Shown piece after piece: positions 1 through 7,882 of a DNA stretch of 30,421 nt. Position 1 is the stretch's first letter. Each line of letters opens with the position of its first letter. The translations under genes were made by a program, and so were the position numbers. The notes below the pieces were generated by a model, which saw only the letters and a list, made by a program, of their open reading frames with translations, had not been told where the DNA came from and did not search any database. The DNA comes from Thermocaproicibacter sp041859875 (lineage in GTDB: Bacteria; Bacillota; Clostridia; Oscillospirales; Acutalibacteraceae), in assembly GCA_041859875.1 (NCBI GenBank), contig JBFLFY010000024.1:1-30421 (forward strand). The letters are read 5' to 3'.

Positions 1-1102
1 CACGTTTGAGCGCCTCGGAATCCCGGAAGCAGAGCGTAAGTCGCTTGCCGGTGTCGGTGCGCAGTATGATTCCGAAGTCGTGTACCACAATGTGCGCGAG
101 GAAGTCCGCCAGCAGGGCGTTGTTTATACCGACATGGAAAGCGCGCTGAAAGACCCGAAATACGGCCCTATGGTGCAGAAATACTTCATGAAGCTTGTCC
201 CGCCGACGGACCATAAATTCGTCGCGCTGCATGGGGCAGTCTGGTCGGGCGGCTCATTCGTCTATGTGCCGCCGCACGTGAAGGTCGCAATTCCGCTGCA
301 GTCGTACTTTCGGCTGAATGCGCCGGGCGCCGGCCAGTTTGAGCATACGCTGATTATCCTGGGCGAAGGAGCAGACCTGCATTTTATTGAAGGTTGCTCT
401 GCGCCGAAATACAACGTGGCCAACCTTCATGCGGGCTGTGTGGAGCTGTATGTGGCGAAGAATGCGCACCTGCGCTACTCCACCATTGAAAACTGGTCGA
501 AAAATATGTATAACCTGAACACCAAACGCGCCCTTGTGGAAGAGGGCGGCACCATTGAGTGGGTTTCCGGCTCGTTCGGCTCCCACGTTTCCTACTTGTA
601 CCCCATGAGCATCCTGAAGGGCGAAAATTCGCGCATGGAGTTTACGGGAATTACGTTTGCAGGGAAGGGCCAAAACCTTGACACCGGTGCAAAGGTCGTC
701 CATGCCGCGCCGCACACATACTCAAACATCAACACAAAGTCCATTTCAAAAGACGGCGGCGTGTGCACCTACCGCAGCTCGGTGGAAATACAGCCGCAGG
801 CTTACGGGTGCAAATCCTCCGTGAACTGCGAGTCCCTGATGCTTGACGACCGCTCGCGCTCCGATACCATCCCGGTGATGGACATTCGCAACGACGATGT
901 AGACGTAGGCCATGAAGCGAAAATCGGCCGCATCAGCGACAATGCAATTTTTTACCTGATGAGCCGCGGTATTTCCGAAGCGGACGCGCGGTCGATGATC
1001 GTTACCGGATTTGCAGAACCGGTTGCCAAGGAACTGCCCGTTGAGTATGCAGTGGAAATGAACAATCTGATTAAGCTGGAAATGGAGGGCGCCATCGGCT
1101 GA
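1..1102 (+). CDS. sufB: Fe-S cluster assembly scaffold protein SufB (5' partial)
   Basis: SufB is part of the SufBCD scaffold that builds Fe-S clusters in the cytoplasm from SufS/SufU-delivered sulfur. The frame is already open at base 2 and reads TFERLGIPEAERKSLAGVGA, the usual SufB text around residue 100, so the gene starts upstream of the window. A GTG at base 80 is internal and not a start. The visible ~366 residues cover most of the beta-helix core and the C-terminal helical part, including the conserved YLMSRGISEADA segment that also occurs in SufD. The neighbours sufD, sufS and sufU follow on the same strand; sufC is probably upstream, as usual in Firmicutes. Identification is secure. 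Confidence 0.96.
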   Translation, partial: TFERLGIPEAERKSLAGVGAQYDSEVVYHNVREEVRQQGVVYTDMESALKDPKYGPMVQKYFMKLVPPTDHKFVALHGAVWSGGSFVYVPPHVKVAIPLQSYFRLNAPGAGQFEHTLIILGEGADLHFIEGCSAPKYNVANLHAGCVELYVAKNAHLRYSTIENWSKNMYNLNTKRALVEEGGTIEWVSGSFGSHVSYLYPMSILKGENSRMEFTGITFAGKGQNLDTGAKVVHAAPHTYSNINTKSISKDGGVCTYRSSVEIQPQAYGCKSSVNCESLMLDDRSRSDTIPVMDIRNDDVDVGHEAKIGRISDNAIFYLMSRGISEADARSMIVTGFAEPVAKELPVEYAVEMNNLIKLEMEGAIG

Positions 1103-1120
1103 GCCGCGGCGAAAGACTGT

Positions 1121-2212
1121 ATGAAAATAGAGTTAAAAAATGTCAACGTTTTGCCGGCGCGCACCTGGAACCGGCTTGGGATAAACGATACGGACTTCTG
1201 TGCGGAACCGGCAGGTGCCGCCCGGTTCGGCGGCGAAACGGTTTCCCCGCTGCCGGAAGGCGTTGAAAAAACAGAAAAGCCATTTCCGCTTGCGGAGATG
1301 GAAACCGGTATGGGCCGGGAAGCGGCGGAATTTGTGGAAAAGGACCGCACCTGCGGCGTTTCGCTTCGTGTTTCTGCCGGGACGAAAGCGGGAAAGCCGG
1401 TCATCCTCGACTACCAGTTGGATGATAAAAACCCGGCCGCCGTGGACCAAACGGAAATCACGGCGGAAGAGAACAGCGAAATCACTGTAATCGAGTGCTA
1501 CCGCTCCGGTGAAAAACTGGCCGGGTTCCACGGCGGGCTGACAAAACTGTACGCCGCGAAGGGCGCGGTGATCCATCTAATACAAATTCAGCTTTTGGGC
1601 AGCAACTGCGCACATTTCAGCAATGTAGGCGCATTTGCCGCAGACGATGCCGCCATAGACGTTGTGCAGGCGGAGCTTGGCGGAAAGACCGCGCTTTCCG
1701 GCGTAAACACACAGCTTGACGGCTTTCACAGCCGGCTGGATATGAACTCGATTTATTTCGGCGACAGCAGCCGGAAAATCGACCTCAACTATGTTGTGCG
1801 CCACATCGGCCGCAAAACGAAAAGCGAGATTCACCTTGGCGGCGCCTTGTTGGATGAGAGTGAAAAAACGTTCCGCGGAACCATTGATTTTGTCCGCGGC
1901 TCCAAGCAGGCCGTGGGGCATGAAAGCGAATTCAATCTGCTGTTCAGCCCGAAAGTGCGCAACCGCACCGCACCGCTGATTCTCTGTGAAGAAGAGGATG
2001 TTGAAGGGCAGCACGCCGCTTCAACCGGAAAGATTGACGAGGACCGGCTGTTCTACCTCATGTCGCGCGGATTAAGCGAGGCAGATGCAAAACGGCTGAT
2101 GATTGAAGCACAGTTCCGCCCGGTCCTTGACCGAATTCCCGATGAAAAAGTAAAAAACGAAATTACAAAGTATATGGAAGCGAGGCTGAGCAGAATTGAA
2201 TCAATGGGTTGA
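1121..2212 (+). CDS. sufD: Fe-S cluster assembly protein SufD
   Basis: SufD pairs with SufB in the SufBC2D scaffold complex. The 363-residue product is of family length. It has a divergent N-terminal third, then the right-handed beta-helix core, and a C-terminal helical domain with the same YLMSRGLSEADAKRLM signature as the upstream SufB. The ATG lies 18 bases after the sufB stop, with only a weak purine-rich ribosome site (GGCGAAAG), which fits translational coupling. Its last 17 bases overlap the start of sufS. I am confident of SufD rather than a second SufB because of its length, the divergent N terminus and its place between sufB and sufS. Confidence 0.93.
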   Translation: MKIELKNVNVLPARTWNRLGINDTDFCAEPAGAARFGGETVSPLPEGVEKTEKPFPLAEMETGMGREAAEFVEKDRTCGVSLRVSAGTKAGKPVILDYQLDDKNPAAVDQTEITAEENSEITVIECYRSGEKLAGFHGGLTKLYAAKGAVIHLIQIQLLGSNCAHFSNVGAFAADDAAIDVVQAELGGKTALSGVNTQLDGFHSRLDMNSIYFGDSSRKIDLNYVVRHIGRKTKSEIHLGGALLDESEKTFRGTIDFVRGSKQAVGHESEFNLLFSPKVRNRTAPLILCEEEDVEGQHAASTGKIDEDRLFYLMSRGLSEADAKRLMIEAQFRPVLDRIPDEKVKNEITKYMEARLSRIESMG

Positions 2213-3422
2213 AGATTTTCCAATACTGGGCCAAAAGATGAATGGGAAGCGGCTGGCTTACCTGGACAATGCCGCAACTTCACAGCGCCCGCTTTCCGTC
2301 ATCCGTGCGGTAGACGAGTTCTACCGCACTCAGAACGCAAACCCGCACCGCGGGCTGTATGCCCTCAGCGTCGAAGCGACGGAGCGGTACGAGAATGCCC
2401 GCCATACCGTGAAGGAATTCATCGGTGCGGAAAAAGACTGCGAAGTGATTTTTACCCGCAACGCGAGCGAATCACTGAACCTTGTTGCCTACAGCTACGG
2501 CCTTGCCTTTTTGAAGGAGGGCGATGAAATCGCTCTGCCCGTAAGCGAGCATCACAGCAACCTTGTGCCGTGGCAGATGGTGGCGCAGGCAAAAGGCGCG
2601 AAGCTTGTTTACCTTTACCCGGATGCGGAAGGCCGCCTGACGGATGAAGAAATCAATAAAAAAATTACGGCAAGGACGAAAGTCGTCGCCGTGGCGCACG
2701 TTTCTAACGTACTCGGTTCGGTGTACCCGGTTCGCAAAGTTGCTGACAAGGCGCATTCCGTGGGCGCTGTAGTCGTTGTGGACTGCGCACAGGGCATTCC
2801 GCATTACAAAGTGGATGTGAAAGAACTCGGTGCGGATTTCATGGCTTTTTCCGGCCATAAGATGATGGCGCCAATGGGCATTGGCGTTTTGTACGGCAGG
2901 GAAGAGCTTCTGGAAAAAATGCCGCCGTTCCTGCGCGGCGGTGAGATGATTGAGTATGTTCACGAGCAGTCCGCTACATTTGCGCCGCTTCCGCAGAAAT
3001 TTGAAGCTGGTACGCAGAATGTGGGCGGCGCCGTTGGGCTGGAAGCAGCAATTCAGTACCTGCAGAAGGTCGGCTATGAAAAAATCCACCAAACGGAGCA
3101 GGAGCTTTTAAACTATGCCCTCGACGGGATGAAACAAATTCCGCACGTTACAGTTTACGGCGGAACGAAAAACCGAGACGACCGCTGCGGCGTGATTTCC
3201 TTTAACGTTGACGGCGTCCATCCGCACGACGTTGCAAGTATCCTCGATGCAGACGGCGTGGCCATCCGTGCCGGGCATCATTGCGCCCAGCCGCTGATGG
3301 AGTATCTGAAAGTGAACGCGACCTGCCGCGCAAGCGTCTATTTCTACAATACAAAAGAAGATATTGACCAGTTCCTTGAAAGTTTAAAAAAGGTCAGGGG
3401 GTGGCTCGGCCTTGGAGCTTAA
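2196..3422 (+). CDS. sufS: Cysteine desulfurase SufS (group II)
   Basis: SufS is a PLP enzyme that takes sulfur from cysteine to form a persulfide on its active-site cysteine and passes it to SufU. The 408-residue protein carries YLDNAATSQRP near the N terminus, the PLP lysine in SGHKMMAPMG, and the catalytic cysteine in the short group II loop RAGHHCAQPLM. I use a TTG start at 2196, which overlaps sufD by 17 bases. It restores the usual N-terminal helix (NQWVEDFPILGQ), which an internal ATG at 2239 would remove, and a GAGGCTGAG ribosome site lies just upstream. The overlap with sufD and with sufU points to one coupled transcript. Confidence 0.95.
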   Translation: MNQWVEDFPILGQKMNGKRLAYLDNAATSQRPLSVIRAVDEFYRTQNANPHRGLYALSVEATERYENARHTVKEFIGAEKDCEVIFTRNASESLNLVAYSYGLAFLKEGDEIALPVSEHHSNLVPWQMVAQAKGAKLVYLYPDAEGRLTDEEINKKITARTKVVAVAHVSNVLGSVYPVRKVADKAHSVGAVVVVDCAQGIPHYKVDVKELGADFMAFSGHKMMAPMGIGVLYGREELLEKMPPFLRGGEMIEYVHEQSATFAPLPQKFEAGTQNVGGAVGLEAAIQYLQKVGYEKIHQTEQELLNYALDGMKQIPHVTVYGGTKNRDDRCGVISFNVDGVHPHDVASILDADGVAIRAGHHCAQPLMEYLKVNATCRASVYFYNTKEDIDQFLESLKKVRGWLGLGA

Positions 3423-3846
3423 CCAGATTTACACACAGATTTTAACGGAACACAACAATTCCAAACGCAATAAGCATCCGCTTGAAAACCCGACGGTCAC
3501 GCTCAAGGGTGTGAACCCGAGCTGCGGCGACGAGATAGCGCTGCAGCTGCGCGTCAAAGACGGAAAAATAGAGGACGCCGCCTTTACCGGTATCGGCTGC
3601 GCCATTTCGCAGGCTTCCACCTCTATTATGATTGACCTTATTAAGGGCAAGACAACGGCAGAAGCTATGGAGCTTGCCGAAACATTCCTTGGCATGATAA
3701 AAGGCAATGTGACGGACGAAAAGCAGCTGGAAGCGCTGGATGAAGCGATTGCCCTGAAAGACGTGGCGCATATGCCCGCACGGGTGAAATGCGCCGTGCT
3801 TGGCTGGCATACGCTGGAAAACGCCATTGAGGGGAAGGAAAACTGA
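3412..3846 (+). CDS. sufU: Sulfur-transfer protein SufU (IscU-like)
   Basis: SufU is the zinc-dependent sulfur acceptor of Gram-positive SufS. The 144-residue product has the zinc/persulfide ligands expected of the family: C38 and D40 in PSCGDE, C63 in GIGCAISQAS and C127 in RVKCAVLGW, and it has the longer SufU-type insert before the last cysteine. A TTG start is used, overlapping the sufS stop by 11 bases and preceded by AGGGGGTGG. It closes the suf operon. The next gene begins 49 bases later with its own ribosome site, so read-through into that hydrolase is possible. Confidence 0.95.
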   Translation: MELNQIYTQILTEHNNSKRNKHPLENPTVTLKGVNPSCGDEIALQLRVKDGKIEDAAFTGIGCAISQASTSIMIDLIKGKTTAEAMELAETFLGMIKGNVTDEKQLEALDEAIALKDVAHMPARVKCAVLGWHTLENAIEGKEN

Positions 3847-3895
3847 TTTTATTTTTCGGGACTGCCCAAAAGAATCGGCAGAAGGAGTGTTTTGC

Positions 3896-4708
3896 ATGAA
3901 AGTGATTCATTTTCAGCCGAATCCGAAGAGCGAAGCCCGCGTTGTCGGCTATCTGCACGACCCGGTTCCGGCGGAGATGCCAAGCCGAGTGGAGCGGCCG
4001 TGCGTGGTGGTTTGCCCCGGCGGCGGGTATTCTTTCCTTTCGGAGCGGGAAGCCGACCCGCCGGCGATGGCTTTCTTTGCAAAAGGGTACCAGGTGTTTG
4101 TTCTGTATTATTCCATAGGCAAAATGGCTACGGAACTGCGCCCGCTGATTGACGGCTCGCTGACCCTCATAGAAATCCGCAGAAACAGCGCAAAGTGGCA
4201 CGTCATTCCGGATAAAATTGCCGTTATGGGGTTTTCGGCAGGCGGCCACGTCGCCGCTTCCCTTGGTACATTATGGGATTCTTTGGAGCTGAAGGAAAGA
4301 ATCGATAATGAAGGCGGGGCAAACCGGCCCAATGCGTTGATTCTGTGCTATGCAGTCATTACCGCCTCGGAACTGACACATAAGCGCTCCATAGAAACTC
4401 TGTGCGGCGGGCATCCAACGGAAAAGCAAAAGGAATTTTATTCGCTGGAAAAACACGTGGATGCCAACACGCCGCCTGCGTTTTTATGGCATACCGTGGA
4501 GGACGGCACCGTTCCGGTAGAAAATTCCATCATGTTTGCGCAGGCCCTCCGGAAGAACCACATCCCGTTTGAGTGCCATATCTACCAAAAAGGCGGGCAC
4601 GGCACATCCATGTGCAATGAAGAAGTCGGCTGTAAAGACGTACACCGTGCCACCTGGTTTCCGCTCTGCACCGAATGGCTTGGAAGTTTGTTTGAATTTT
4701 CTTATTGA
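3896..4708 (+). CDS. Alpha/beta hydrolase, acetylesterase-like
   Basis: A 270-residue cytoplasmic alpha/beta hydrolase of the type often annotated as acetyl-esterase, or as an esterase related to xylan side-chain removal. Visible landmarks: the oxyanion segment VVCPGGGYSFLSERE, the nucleophile elbow GFSAGGH (serine), a late acidic residue in HTVEDGTVP, and a C-terminal histidine in QKGGHGTS, which together complete a Ser-Asp-His triad. There is no signal peptide. The start at 3896 is chosen because GAAGGAG lies 9 bases upstream; the frame also stays open back into sufU, but that extension is antigenic noise rather than family sequence. It lies 49 bases after sufU and is followed by a strong terminator. 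The substrate is not determinable from sequence. Confidence 0.85.
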   Translation: MKVIHFQPNPKSEARVVGYLHDPVPAEMPSRVERPCVVVCPGGGYSFLSEREADPPAMAFFAKGYQVFVLYYSIGKMATELRPLIDGSLTLIEIRRNSAKWHVIPDKIAVMGFSAGGHVAASLGTLWDSLELKERIDNEGGANRPNALILCYAVITASELTHKRSIETLCGGHPTEKQKEFYSLEKHVDANTPPAFLWHTVEDGTVPVENSIMFAQALRKNHIPFECHIYQKGGHGTSMCNEEVGCKDVHRATWFPLCTEWLGSLFEFSY

Positions 4709-4712
4709 TTTA

Positions 4713-4781
4713 TTTTTCCACCGCTTGGGACTTTCCCTGCGGTGGATTTTTTGTTCTGCGGCTCTAGCGGTGCGCCTTTTT
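4713..4781 (+). repeat. Flanking direct repeat, copy 1
   Basis: This segment, which includes the terminator hairpin, is similar over about 70 bases to 5929-5999. The best-conserved part is CTGCGGCTCTAGCGG followed by TGCGCCTTTT in one copy and CGCACCCTTTT in the other. The two copies bracket the minus-strand SseB-like gene, whose stop codon lies at the edge of this copy. Confidence 0.75.
4718..4753 (+). terminator. Intrinsic terminator after hydrolase
   Basis: A hairpin with CCACCGC (4718-4724) pairing with GCGGTGG (4739-4745), extended inside by GGGA/TCCC, is followed by a T-rich tract. It ends the suf-hydrolase transcript and faces the minus-strand gene that ends at 4780. Confidence 0.85.
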
Positions 4782-5784
4782 AATATTGAATCATCGCCAT
4801 ACCGTGCGGGCCATCTGTAACCATTGCTTTTGATACCCCTTGGCTTTTCAAAAAATCTTCAATACTTTTTTGATTGATGGGCACATAATCATAGGACCCC
4901 ATATATTTATACCTATCCGTATACAAAATATAAGCAAATCCATTTTTAGTTAAGATCTTGTCTGTTTTGGGGTCGGCTATGGTATATAATTTATTTTGTT
5001 CTTTCAATTTATTCTTTATCACCATCTCTAAAACCTCAGCAACGCTTTGAAAAAATGGAACATCTTCATTTTTCTTATCTTGCTGAGCTTTCGGTATCAT
5101 AGCACCATATATGTAATCCATTGTAAGGCAACATTCGAGCAGCGACTCTTCATTAAATATAGTTACATAGTTGATGACACTATGCCCTTCAAAGACTTTT
5201 TTCAGGATTGCGCGTGAAGCGTCTTCTGTTAAATGGTATTTAAAATCAAAGTCTTCAATTTTGACAGGGTTAAAATGAAGCGGTATGCTGTTCTGATTTT
5301 CGCTTAGCATTTTTTCATATTGCTTTTTTGTAAGCAGCATGGAAATATTTTTATCTAATTTATTTTCCTGCATAAACCAGGAAATATTAAAGCCCATCGC
5401 GTTGTCCTGAAAGCCCGGATTGAAATCCATAAAAGATACCCCTAACGCGTTTGTTGTAGCGAGGGCTGTCTGAAGTCCATTGATTTTATCCTGAACTTCA
5501 ATTTTACCGATTGGGTAGATCCCATCTAAAACTTCGAATTGATGCTGCTCAATAAATTTTCGTGCATAACTTTTTGTAGAAAAAGTCAGAATTCCTTTGC
5601 CTTGGTCCTCGGTTTGGCACACATACGGAACACTCACTCCATTTTCCATATTGGCCTGTTTCGTAGATAATATGATATAAAGTTCCTGCATGCCCATGAT
5701 TTTTTTTGCAAGATTGGAGGCTTTTTTATCAGACATTTCTGCCTCACCATTGCCACTTTTCATCAGTTTTTGAAAAATGTTCAT
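4780..5784 (-). CDS. SseB-like protein of unknown function
   Basis: A 334-residue protein without signal peptide or membrane segments. Residues ~30-115 (LYIILSTKQ, then a turn, then ILTFSTKSYARKFIEQH) resemble the SseB N-terminal fold (enhanced serine sensitivity family), and a second, looser copy of such a unit may lie in the C-terminal third around TIADPKTDKILTKNGFAYILYTDRYKYMGS. No catalytic motif is visible. The start is well supported: AAGGGGAAGGA lies 6 bases before the ATG, with a TATAAT promoter upstream. The gene is much more AT-rich than the suf genes, points against its neighbours and is bracketed by a direct repeat, all of which suggest acquisition. The SseB assignment is tentative. 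Confidence 0.6.
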   Translation of the reverse strand: MNIFQKLMKSGNGEAEMSDKKASNLAKKIMGMQELYIILSTKQANMENGVSVPYVCQTEDQGKGILTFSTKSYARKFIEQHQFEVLDGIYPIGKIEVQDKINGLQTALATTNALGVSFMDFNPGFQDNAMGFNISWFMQENKLDKNISMLLTKKQYEKMLSENQNSIPLHFNPVKIEDFDFKYHLTEDASRAILKKVFEGHSVINYVTIFNEESLLECCLTMDYIYGAMIPKAQQDKKNEDVPFFQSVAEVLEMVIKNKLKEQNKLYTIADPKTDKILTKNGFAYILYTDRYKYMGSYDYVPINQKSIEDFLKSQGVSKAMVTDGPHGMAMIQY

Positions 5785-5816
5785 AACATTCCTTCCCCTT
5801 CTAAAATTTTGTTTTC

Positions 5817-5845
5817 ATTATAACACAAATGGATATTATATGTAA
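5817..5845 (-). promoter_or_regulatory. Promoter of SseB-like gene
   Basis: On the minus strand TTACAT (5840-5845) and a perfect TATAAT (5817-5822) are separated by 17 bases, about 33 bases upstream of the start codon. The -10 is convincing; the -35 is weak. Confidence 0.6.
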
Positions 5846-5928
5846 TAATACCATATAGTTTTAAGAAGAGGCGGTTAAACCCTTGAAGCAGGCAAACGGC
5901 CAGCAAAGAATAATGACTGTGCTTCCCA

Positions 5929-5999
5929 TTTTCCATTGTTTGGGTAGTCCCCTGCGGCGGATTTTTTTCGTTTCTGCGGCTCTAGCGGCGCACCCTTTT
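5929..5999 (+). repeat. Flanking direct repeat, copy 2
   Basis: Second copy of the ~70 bp repeat at 4713-4781. Here the 5' arm of the terminator stem is degenerate (CCATTG instead of CCACCGC), while CTGCGGCGGATTTTTTT and CTGCGGCTCTAGCGG are kept. It lies just upstream of the deacetylase gene and may once have been the sequence directly after the hydrolase. Confidence 0.75.
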
Positions 6000-6035
6000 G
6001 CATATATATAACCGATGCGAAAGGGGTAATTGAAT

Positions 6036-6830
6036 ATGAAGGTCTTAACCGTGACGAAAAACCGGATGCTGGCCGTCCTGTTTTTTATCCTGGCAGCCGT
6101 GCTGATTGTGTGCGCCTGCCTTTTCGGCGTACGCTCCGTTCAGACTTCCGCGCCGAAGCGCGACCTGCCGATTTATAATGTTCAGACAAGCGAAAAGAAA
6201 ATCGCCATCTCGTTTGATGCGGCATGGGGCAACGAAGAAACGCAGACACTAATCGACATCCTTAAAAAATACAATGTGAAAACGACTTTTTTCGTCGTGG
6301 GCGCATGGGTGGACAAATACCCGGAATCCGTCAAGGCCCTTACGGCCGCAGGGCATGAAGTGTGCAACCACTCCAACACGCATCCGCATATGCCGAAGCT
6401 TTCTCAGCAGGAAATGACAGCGCAGGTCACAGCCTGCAACGATAAAATTAAAGCGGTGACCGGTAAGCAGCCGCTTCTTTTCCGCCCGCCGTACGGCGAC
6501 TATAACAACGACGTCATCCGCACTGTAAACGGGCTGAAAATGTACCCGATTCAGTGGAATGTGGATTCCCTCGACTGGAAGAACCCCACGCCGAAACAGA
6601 TTTCAGACCGTGTTCTTTCGCGTGTAAAACCGGGCTCTATTGTCCTGTTCCACAACGGCGCAAAAAATACGCCGGCCGCGCTTCCTACCGTTCTGCAGAC
6701 ACTTCAGGCGCAGGGGTACAAAATCGTGCCGGTTTCCGAGCTGATTTTAAAAAGCGGCTATACAATCGACAACGCCGGGATGCAGATACCAAACACAGCA
6801 GCGTCGGCAGTGACTTCTTCCGCAAAATAA
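6036..6830 (+). CDS. Polysaccharide deacetylase, PdaB-like (CE4)
   Basis: A membrane-anchored carbohydrate esterase family 4 enzyme, 264 residues: a short basic N terminus, one transmembrane/signal anchor at ~8-28, then the NodB domain. CE4 motifs in order: ISFDAAWGNEE (motif 1; the second Asp of the classic FDDG is replaced, as in spore PdaB-type enzymes), HSNTHPHM (metal-binding histidines), RPPYGDYN, DSLDWKNP and VLFHNG. The likely role is peptidoglycan or spore-cortex N-acetyl modification outside the membrane; the two spore protein genes next door support a sporulation role (inference). The ATG at 6036 lies 9 bases after AAGGGG; a TTG two codons upstream is too close to that site. No -10/-35 pair is obvious. 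Confidence 0.9.
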   Translation: MKVLTVTKNRMLAVLFFILAAVLIVCACLFGVRSVQTSAPKRDLPIYNVQTSEKKIAISFDAAWGNEETQTLIDILKKYNVKTTFFVVGAWVDKYPESVKALTAAGHEVCNHSNTHPHMPKLSQQEMTAQVTACNDKIKAVTGKQPLLFRPPYGDYNNDVIRTVNGLKMYPIQWNVDSLDWKNPTPKQISDRVLSRVKPGSIVLFHNGAKNTPAALPTVLQTLQAQGYKIVPVSELILKSGYTIDNAGMQIPNTAASAVTSSAK

Positions 6831-6852
6831 AATTTGGAAAATACAGACACTC

Positions 6853-6896
6853 ATAAAAAAACACTCCAAACACAAGATAGTAAGGCAAACGCTCAA
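6853..6896 (+). promoter_or_regulatory. Upstream element of SASP gene 1, candidate sporulation promoter
   Basis: ATAGTAAGGCAAACGCTCAA (6877-6896) recurs with one mismatch before the second SASP gene (7825-7844). In both places an ATAA lies exactly 20 bases further upstream (6853-6856). The paired AT-rich boxes resemble a forespore sigma-G promoter (CATNNTA-like -10), but the -10 lacks its first C, so the sigma factor is inferred. Confidence 0.55.
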
Positions 6897-6928
6897 ATAC
6901 AGTATTGAATGTAAGGAGTGCTTCACAA

Positions 6929-7120
6929 ATGGCTACAAACAAGAGCGTAGTTCCGGAAGCTCGCGAAGCTCTGGAAAAGTTCAAGATGGAAGCTGCTTCT
7001 CAGGTTGGCGTAAACCTGAAGCAGGGCTATAACGGCGACATTACCTCCAAACAGGCTGGTTCTGTCGGCGGCCAGATGGTCAAGAGCATGATTCAGAAGT
7101 ACGAACAGGGCATGAAATAA
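6929..7120 (+). CDS. Alpha/beta-type small acid-soluble spore protein
   Basis: A 63-residue SASP that coats DNA in the dormant spore, shifting it to an A-like form that resists UV and heat damage, and is degraded at germination. Both family signatures are visible: EALEKFKMEAASQVGV, containing the germination-protease cleavage region (KMEAAS), and the GYNGDITSKQAGSVGGQMVKSMI segment of the second DNA-binding helix region. TAAGGAGTG lies 9 bases upstream of the ATG. It is ~80% identical to the second SASP at 7883-8074, so the pair is a local duplication. A hairpin terminator follows. Confidence 0.95.
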   Translation: MATNKSVVPEAREALEKFKMEAASQVGVNLKQGYNGDITSKQAGSVGGQMVKSMIQKYEQGMK

Positions 7121-7137
7121 GGTCTTTCCGTATTCAT

Positions 7138-7181
7138 GCGGAGTGGCGGACCGGGTTGTGGTGCGCCATTCCGCTTCTTAT
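7138..7181 (+). terminator. Terminator after SASP gene 1
   Basis: GCGGAGTGGCG (7138-7148) pairs with CGCCATTCCGC (7164-7174) with one G-T wobble, and is followed by a short T-rich tail (TTCTTATT). Confidence 0.7.
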
Positions 7182-7241
7182 TACCGTAAACCGCATTTTT
7201 ACATACCCCCTGAAGATTCGAAAAGAAAAGTGTGATTTTGT

Positions 7242-7781
7242 ATGGTCAACATTTTATTGTGCGGAGATTTACAGGACACTTCAGAAGCGGAAGCACTTTT
7301 GCCTGCACTTTCCCTTTACGGTGGAGTTTGCAGTTCCGGTACAGAGGACACTGACAAACATGGCAAACCAACGCGTTACTTTTTCTATGAAAGTGCCGAG
7401 ATACCGCAGATTGAATTGAAACGCGGCATTTTAATTTTAAAAAATAACATTTTTCAGCAGCATCCGGTTGAAGTGCCCAAAGGTTTTATCTGTGTGCTGG
7501 AGGCGGGAAGTCTAGCTCCCGCGCGCCTGCTTTACGGCAGCAGTGCAGCCGTTGTTCTGTGCGGAACAGGACCGAGAAACACATTAAGCCTTTCTGAACT
7601 GAACAGTTCCAGTGCTTTGGTAAGCCTGCAGCGCAGCCTGATGCCGCTGGAAGGAAACCTTGTGGAGCCATGCGAAATAGAAGTGCGGCTTTCCGCCGAA
7701 AGAAGCCCGCAGCAGATTCTTCTCGTAAGTGCGGTGCTTTTACTTTCCGGAGTTGACCCGGATAACGGATTTATAATATAG
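7242..7781 (+). CDS. Hypothetical protein between two SASP genes
   Basis: I do not recognise this 179-residue protein. It has no signal peptide or clear transmembrane segment; the start MVNILLCGDL and the stretch LLYGSSAAVVLCGTGPRNTLSLSEL look like beta-alpha repeats of a compact globular fold, and the last 20 residues (QQILLVSAVLLLSG) are hydrophobic. The ribosome site before the ATG is poor (AAAAGAAAAG). Codon use and base composition match the neighbours, and no other reading of this interval is better. Its place between two spore-protein genes makes forespore expression plausible, but the sequence itself gives no function. Confidence 0.6.
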   Translation: MVNILLCGDLQDTSEAEALLPALSLYGGVCSSGTEDTDKHGKPTRYFFYESAEIPQIELKRGILILKNNIFQQHPVEVPKGFICVLEAGSLAPARLLYGSSAAVVLCGTGPRNTLSLSELNSSSALVSLQRSLMPLEGNLVEPCEIEVRLSAERSPQQILLVSAVLLLSGVDPDNGFII

Positions 7782-7800
7782 CATGAAAACATTTCCGGTT

Positions 7801-7844
7801 ATAAATTGCTTTACCAGCCGCACAATAGTAATGCAAACGCTCAA
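7801..7844 (+). promoter_or_regulatory. Upstream element of SASP gene 2
   Basis: ATAGTAATGCAAACGCTCAA (7825-7844) matches 19 of 20 bases of the element before SASP gene 1, with ATAA (7801-7804) at the identical 20-base distance. The conservation outside coding sequence argues for a shared promoter. Confidence 0.55.
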
Positions 7845-7882
7845 TGGGAAATGAAGTTGATTGAAAAGGAGTGTTTTCTATT

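Noticed and set aside
80..1102. GTG at base 80 as the start of SufB
   Set aside because: The frame is open to base 2 and upstream codons match SufB, so the gene simply begins outside the window.
3800..4708. Longer hydrolase starting within sufU
   Set aside because: GAAGGAG before ATG 3896 and family length support the shorter form.
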